Positions 59,560-64,000 of a DNA stretch of 64,000 nucleotides are shown here, piece by piece. A program made the position numbers and the translations under genes. This DNA comes from Gaeumannomyces sp. JS-464 (lineage: Eukaryota; Ascomycota; Sordariomycetes; Magnaporthales; Magnaporthaceae): NCBI GenBank assembly GCA_002197995.1, contig NGZR01000003.1, positions 7,254,001 through 7,318,000 of the forward strand, in the 5' to 3' direction. Below the pieces are notes generated by a model. It was not told the DNA's origin. It did not search any database and was given only the letters and a program-made list of their open reading frames with translations. Positions within the stretch are counted from its first letter, which is position 1. Every line of letters begins with the position of its first letter.

Positions 59560-59581
59560 GCCACAGTTTTAACCTATAACA
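59560..59581 (-). repeat. Right LTR, last 22 bp
   Basis: GCCACAGTTTTAACCTATAA plus CA matches the end of the left LTR except for C-to-T changes, and is followed by the TTAAC duplication at 59582-59586. Confidence 0.82.
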
Positions 59582-59586
59582 TTAAC

Positions 59587-59860
59587 TTAATATAAAGCAA
59601 AAAGTAACGTGTATATAAAAAATGGATTTCCTATTATTTTAAGTAGCTTTAATTAAAGCTTCGGCATTAATTAATTTAAATTAGCTTTTAAACATTTTTT
59701 AAAGCAAGTAATTAAATTTTTTTTTTTTAAATTACGTAATTTCCTACCTATTAGCTTTAGCGATACTGTCCTTTTTATTCCCGAAATGCTTTATTTTAAA
59801 AGCAAACCTTTAATTATAACATTTTAATTAATTTTATTTAATACTTTGTTAAAAGAAAAA
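59587..59860. other. AT-rich sequence between the LTR element and the Gypsy remnant
   Basis: A heavily AT-shifted stretch without recognisable coding sequence. It may be the LTR or leader of the Gypsy element that follows, but I could not match it to a second LTR in the window. Confidence 0.35.
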
Positions 59861-62800
59861 GGATAGTATAGTTATAACGAGTAGTAGTAAAAAGCTTAAA
59901 AAGGAAAAAACCACGGTTTTTACTTTTAACGGTGTTAAATACGACTTTAACGAAGCCGCTAATACGGCTAGCTTTTTTAAGCTTATAGTAAACGAAATCG
60001 CCCGAAGTTAAACCGAGGTAAAGCAATTTACTACGAAATTGGTATTTTTTAAAACACTTATCGCAATCCGAGCGTACAAATTCCCGTTTTTAAATTTTTA
60101 TAAAAAAGAAAACGAAAAGCTTAAAACGTTTTTTACCAAAATGTAAAAGTTATTTTAAATTTTACAAATAACAATTCGTAAGCGAGGAATAAAAGGTTGC
60201 TTACGCTATTACTAAATTAAACGGCAAAATAAAAGAATAATTTTAGCTAATTTAAAACAATTACTTTAAAAGGTATAAAAATAGCTAAAAAACCATTAAG
60301 CTTATTTTCGCCAATTTCGAAACCTTTAAAAAAAAAGTCGGCGAAATGTTCGAAATAATCGACGAAACCCGAATCGCTAAAAAAACCTATTAGCTTTTAA
60401 ATAAAAAAATAGCCGCAGTTAAATACGCCGCAAAATTTTAACAAATTAGTATTAAGTTTAATTAAAACGACGTTACGTTAATACTGCATTTTTTACAACG
60501 GGTTACGCGAAAACGTAAAAAATAAACTCGCGAAGCAAAATCGCTTAAAGTTTTTTACGGATTATATTAAAAACGCGGTTCGCATTAATAATAAATTATA
60601 CGAACGATAATAGGAAAAAAAAGGATATAGTTTTAAAAGCGCGGCGTAAACTAATAAAGTTAACCAAAAAAAGGTTAAATAATAACCTATTACGGTTTAT
60701 AAAACGCATTTAAGCTTTATAATTTTAATGCAAAAGCCGCTTACTAATAATATAATAGCAAAAATAGCAAAAGCAAAACCCGAAAAACGGAAAGTATTTT
60801 AAATGTAACCAAATTGGCCATATTAAAGTTAATTGCTTTTAACGGGATAATAACCGCCAAATAGCAAACTTTTAACGAACGTAAAAAAGCTTAACATAGA
60901 AAAACTATATTTTAAAATAGCGTTTAGCTAAACGTACTATTACGACGAGCTATATACCACGTACTAATCCGATAAAAGGTTATTAAATGGTACTTTCGAA
61001 AACCTTAAAGCATTTGTATGCTTAAAACTACGAGGCTTAAATACGATAGCAAAGGCGAATAGCGCGTCGTTTCCGAAATTACAAGCTTAAAAGGAAAAAC
61101 GACGCCGTTTTATATAAAACTTAAAAAAACATCCTTAACAATTAATTCGAAAAAAAAGCTCGAAAAAAGCTTTTAAACCAAATACACCTTTTTTAAAAGT
61201 CGGAAAATTCCGATACCGACGTTAAATAAACCAAAACGGTTAAACCTTTAAAATAACCGAGTTTTAAAAGCGAGCAAAAAGTTTAAACGGCGAAAACTTT
61301 TATATTTATAATCCGTAAAAACTAAACAAGTTAAAAAACCAAACGCGTTTTTACGTTTTTCAATATTTCGGCGTGTTTTTAAAACGTTAAAATTTTAAAA
61401 TACCTAATAGCTCGTTATATTATGCTACTTTAGCAAACGGAAATAACGGCTAACTTTTATCGTAGTTTAACGATTAGTAAAAAGTTAAATACGTTAGTTA
61501 CCAGTTTAACGATATAAGCAAACCGGGTAAAGCTGCGTTAAAACCTAAAAACTACTTTAACGTTAATTTAAAACACCTTAAATATTTATACCTTTTTTAA
61601 GTAAAATGCATTTATAAAAAATGCAAAATTTCATTTTAACTTAAGCTTAAATACGATTTCTTTCCACGAAGGTTAAAAAGCGAGTAAAAGTTAAACCCCG
61701 TTTAGCATTTTAATTGCCACGGTAAAAACCAGCCCGGATCGGCAAATTTACCGCAGTTTTTAAGCTTAGCGAACGGCATTTATACTATGTATTACCAAAC
61801 ACTCGATTAAAAAAGTGCGAAATTATAAAATGCAAAAAGCACATATTACAAAGGCGAAAGCTTAGCATTAAAGGATTACGTAAACGTATATGCCGTTTAA
61901 CCCGGAAAAAAAACGAACGTACAATATTTGTTCTTTTTTACTAAAAAACCAAAAAACCACTTAAGCGAAAACACGAAATGAAAAACGAAAACCGATAAAA
62001 CCTTCGCGATAGCAAAATTAAATTAAACTGTACGATTTACTAATATTTTAAATAAAATATTAAAAAAAAGGTTTAAAATAATAATCGATTGCAAAGCATA
62101 AAGCGATTACGTATCGTTATAAACGGTTAAACGGTATAAAAATTTTACAAAACGGAATTATTAACCGTATTAACTAAAAACGGTCGAAAAAATACCTATC
62201 GCTTATAGTAAAAAATAAATCGATTAAAAGGTATTAATTAGTAATATTACGTACCCGAAATGGGGAAAACGTTACTATTATATTAAACGAGTTAATATAA
62301 AAAAAACGTGATTTTCGAAATCCTTTAATTTAGGAAAAATAATTTACGGATAAATTAAGTTAACGGCTAAATTTAATAAAAAAAATTACGAGTAATTAAA
62401 ACGGTTTACTAATTACAAACTTTAAACCGTAAGCATAAAAAGCAATGAAAAAAAGGTATAACGGTAATAAATTTAATAATTTACTTTTACATTTTATTAA
62501 TAAATACGCGATTATTTAAAACGGAAAACGATTAAAACAATTTAACTAATATTAAAAAACGGCTCGCGAATATTTTGGAAAAATACTATAAATACGAAAA
62601 TTATTTAGGAAAACCTAAAAACGGTGCTTTTTAAATATAAACCGTTCGATTTAAAAATTAAACTTAAATTAAAAACGCAGTTTAAATATTAAAAGCTGTA
62701 CTAGTTTAGCTTTCGGCAATAAAAAGTGCGAAAAAACAGCTAAAAAAACCTAAAAAGAACTATTAAACCTTTCGACTTTTTAATAAAATATAAATTTTAT

Positions 62801-63299
62801 AAAAAAAAGAAAAACGGGACGAAGCGAATATGCATTAACTACCGACCGTTAATAAAACTACGGTTAAAAATCGATATTTTTTGTTTTAATTGACGAATTG
62901 CGTAATAAGCTCGGCAAAGCTTAGTATTTTACGGTTAAACCTACGAAAGCTTATAATTTAATACGAATTAAAAAAGGCTAAAAGTAGTTTATAGCTTTTA
63001 AAATTAAATTTAAATGCTACAAATTTTTAATAATAACTTTCGGATTTACTAATGCATTAATTACGTTTTAAAAAATAATTAACCACGTTATTGCGCAAAT
63101 ACTTCGACGTTTTCGTTTTTACGTATTTAACAATATTTTAATTTTTTTCGAAAACGATAAAAAAGCATAAGCAATACGTATATAAAGTGCTTTAAAAGCT
63201 GCTTAACGCGAAGCTTTTCGTTAAACTAGAAAAATGCGAATAGCATTCGCAAAAAGTTGCTTTTTTAAAATTTATAATTATATTTAAGCAATTTGTATA
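59861..63299 (+). mobile_element. Ty3/Gypsy retrotransposon gag-pol remnant, RIP-degraded, cut off in the reverse transcriptase
   Basis: A nucleocapsid knuckle lies at 60795-60836: tyrosine (TAT, where Cys is expected), F-K, C, N-Q-I-G, H, I-K-V-N, C, that is CX2CX4HX4C with the first Cys lost by G-to-A. Downstream, about 62930-63290, traces of Gypsy reverse transcriptase follow in order: YFTVKPTKAYNLIRIKKG, DVFVFTY just ahead of a damaged YLDD box, and KLLNAKLFVKLEKCE then HSQKVAFLKF. The YLDD region carries a G-to-A change and a 1-nt deletion. The homology stops at about 63297, mid-domain, where a DNA transposon begins; RNase H and integrase should lie beyond it outside the window. No frame is intact. 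Confidence 0.78.
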
Positions 63300-64000
63300 A
63301 CGTGGTTTATTAGCGATGGCGCATATCAGCGAGTGGCGCACCCACACCCGACTTTTAGTTAATTAACGCGCATGCCAACCTAATAACGCAGGAATCCATT
63401 TAAACTACTCGGAACTATATACATCGAACATTTTTACTTCCTTTTAATAAATGCGCGCATTATGTCCGGTTTTGCCGCAAGTGCCGCATCGCCGACGAAT
63501 CGCCGTCGCCCTCCTTTCCGAACCCCCCTAATTTCGCATTTCTTGCTGTATTTATCCATTTAGCGCCTTTTGGTCCAGCACATTTCGTACCTTTTAATAG
63601 TAAATAACCTTCCAAGTTAAACACGTGTTTTTTTGGCCTTCCGGCGTTTGCTTAATGCTTCGTTCGCCTTTTTAAACGTAAACACTTTTGCTCGGAAAAG
63701 GGCCACTTCGTATATAATCGTTTTCGCCCCTTTTGCAATTTAATCCACAGTTATATTAATGGATATCGAAAAGCTGCCTCGGTAATTGGTAATTCGAGTT
63801 TTAATATGTTCGGATTGCGAAATTGCTTTTTTAGCTATCCGCGGCGTTTTGGAAATCCAAGGTTCGGCGTCGTTTAAGGGCTTCTTCGGGGGCGTTAAAG
63901 TTCGTAGCTTTACATCCAGCTTTTTCAAAACCGAATTTAAATTAAAAGGAGCAAAGCCAGCCCTTTGGAAACCTTTTTAAATATTTCCTTCGGTTATAAA
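63300..64000 (-). mobile_element. Pogo-class (Tc1/mariner superfamily) DNA transposon, left end and transposase C terminus
   Basis: On the minus strand the sequence encodes NDAEPWISKTPRIAKKAISQ with SEHIKTRI, then IAKGAKTIIYEVALFRAKVF, then NEALSKRRKAKKTRV (about 63670-63625) and a Cys/His motif CGTCGKTGHNAR (about 63490-63455). This series is typical of the C-terminal region of fungal pogo/Fot-type DDE transposases. Stops show it is inactive here. The sharp change at 63300 to ACGTGGTTTATTAGCGATGG followed by CGCATATCAGCG looks like the terminal inverted repeat, preceded by TA (63298-63299), the expected target duplication. The catalytic part and the other end lie beyond the window. Confidence 0.72.

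Larger units (their letters stand above)
42921..59581 (-). mobile_element. Small LTR retrotransposon carrying only gag, split by nested LINEs
   Basis: Two LTRs of 172 bp, each starting TGTAATAGG and ending CCTATAACA on the plus strand, bound an internal region of 1,302 bp (43093-44394). The left LTR is intact (42921-43092); the right one is split into 44395-44544 and 59560-59581 (150 + 22 = 172). The 5-bp target duplication TTAAC is at 42916-42920 and 59582-59586. In the minus direction a polypurine tract (GAGGAAGGAGGGTA) directly precedes the 3' LTR, which fits the gag gene running on the minus strand. No protease, reverse transcriptase or integrase could fit, so the element is non-autonomous. 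No convincing primer-binding site was found beside the right LTR. Without the LINEs the element is about 1.65 kb. Confidence 0.87.

Noticed and set aside
40747..64000. Possible CRISPR-like or satellite array
   Set aside because: The repeats resolve into transposon copies and a three-unit minisatellite; there is no regular repeat-spacer structure, and the organism is a fungus.

Overview
This window looks like nuclear DNA of a filamentous ascomycete (Pezizomycotina, probably Sordariomycetes). The genes are GC-rich with strong third-position bias. Introns are short (about 55-110 nt) with GT..AG ends and CTAAC/CTGAC branch-like motifs. The families are typical of that group: HET, Ppo fatty-acid dioxygenase, ApsB, GT90/CAP10 and DUF2235. 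The right third shows the C-to-T/G-to-A decay expected of repeat-induced point mutation (RIP).

Layout. From 1 to about 40.25 kb lies a gene-bearing part. In order: a partial HET-domain gene (-), a secreted glycoprotein (+), a Ppo-type dioxygenase/P450 fusion (-), a DUF2235 alpha/beta hydrolase (+), a large ApsB/Mto1-like coiled-coil microtubule organiser (-), an unrecognised multi-exon gene with a hydrophobic stretch (+), a small conserved protein (+), a four-TM membrane protein (-), arginase (-), a GT90/CAP10 glycosyltransferase (-), a broken MetE-like methyltransferase (-) and a mitochondrial transcription factor B-like protein (+). These genes share no obvious pathway and do not form a biosynthetic cluster. 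From about 40.25 to 41.5 kb there is a transition zone. From about 41.5 to 64 kb there is an AT-rich, gene-free island of RIP-degraded transposons.

The best structural result is in the island. A small LTR retrotransposon in minus orientation has 172-bp LTRs, TG..CA ends, a 5-bp TTAAC target duplication and only a gag gene. Its right LTR is split by a roughly 7.5-kb Tad1-like LINE flanked by a 15-bp target duplication. That LINE is itself split by a second copy of the same LINE, with a near-perfect 14-bp duplication. To the right lie a decayed Ty3/Gypsy gag-pol (+) and, apparently inserted into its reverse transcriptase region at a TA, the end of a pogo-class DNA transposon (-).

A second theme is gene damage. 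At least six of the GC-rich genes need one or more small indels to read through, one has a C-to-T nonsense codon, and one has a G-to-A change at a splice donor. From sequence alone I cannot tell consensus errors from real decay, so affected genes are given with full span and the breakpoints listed.
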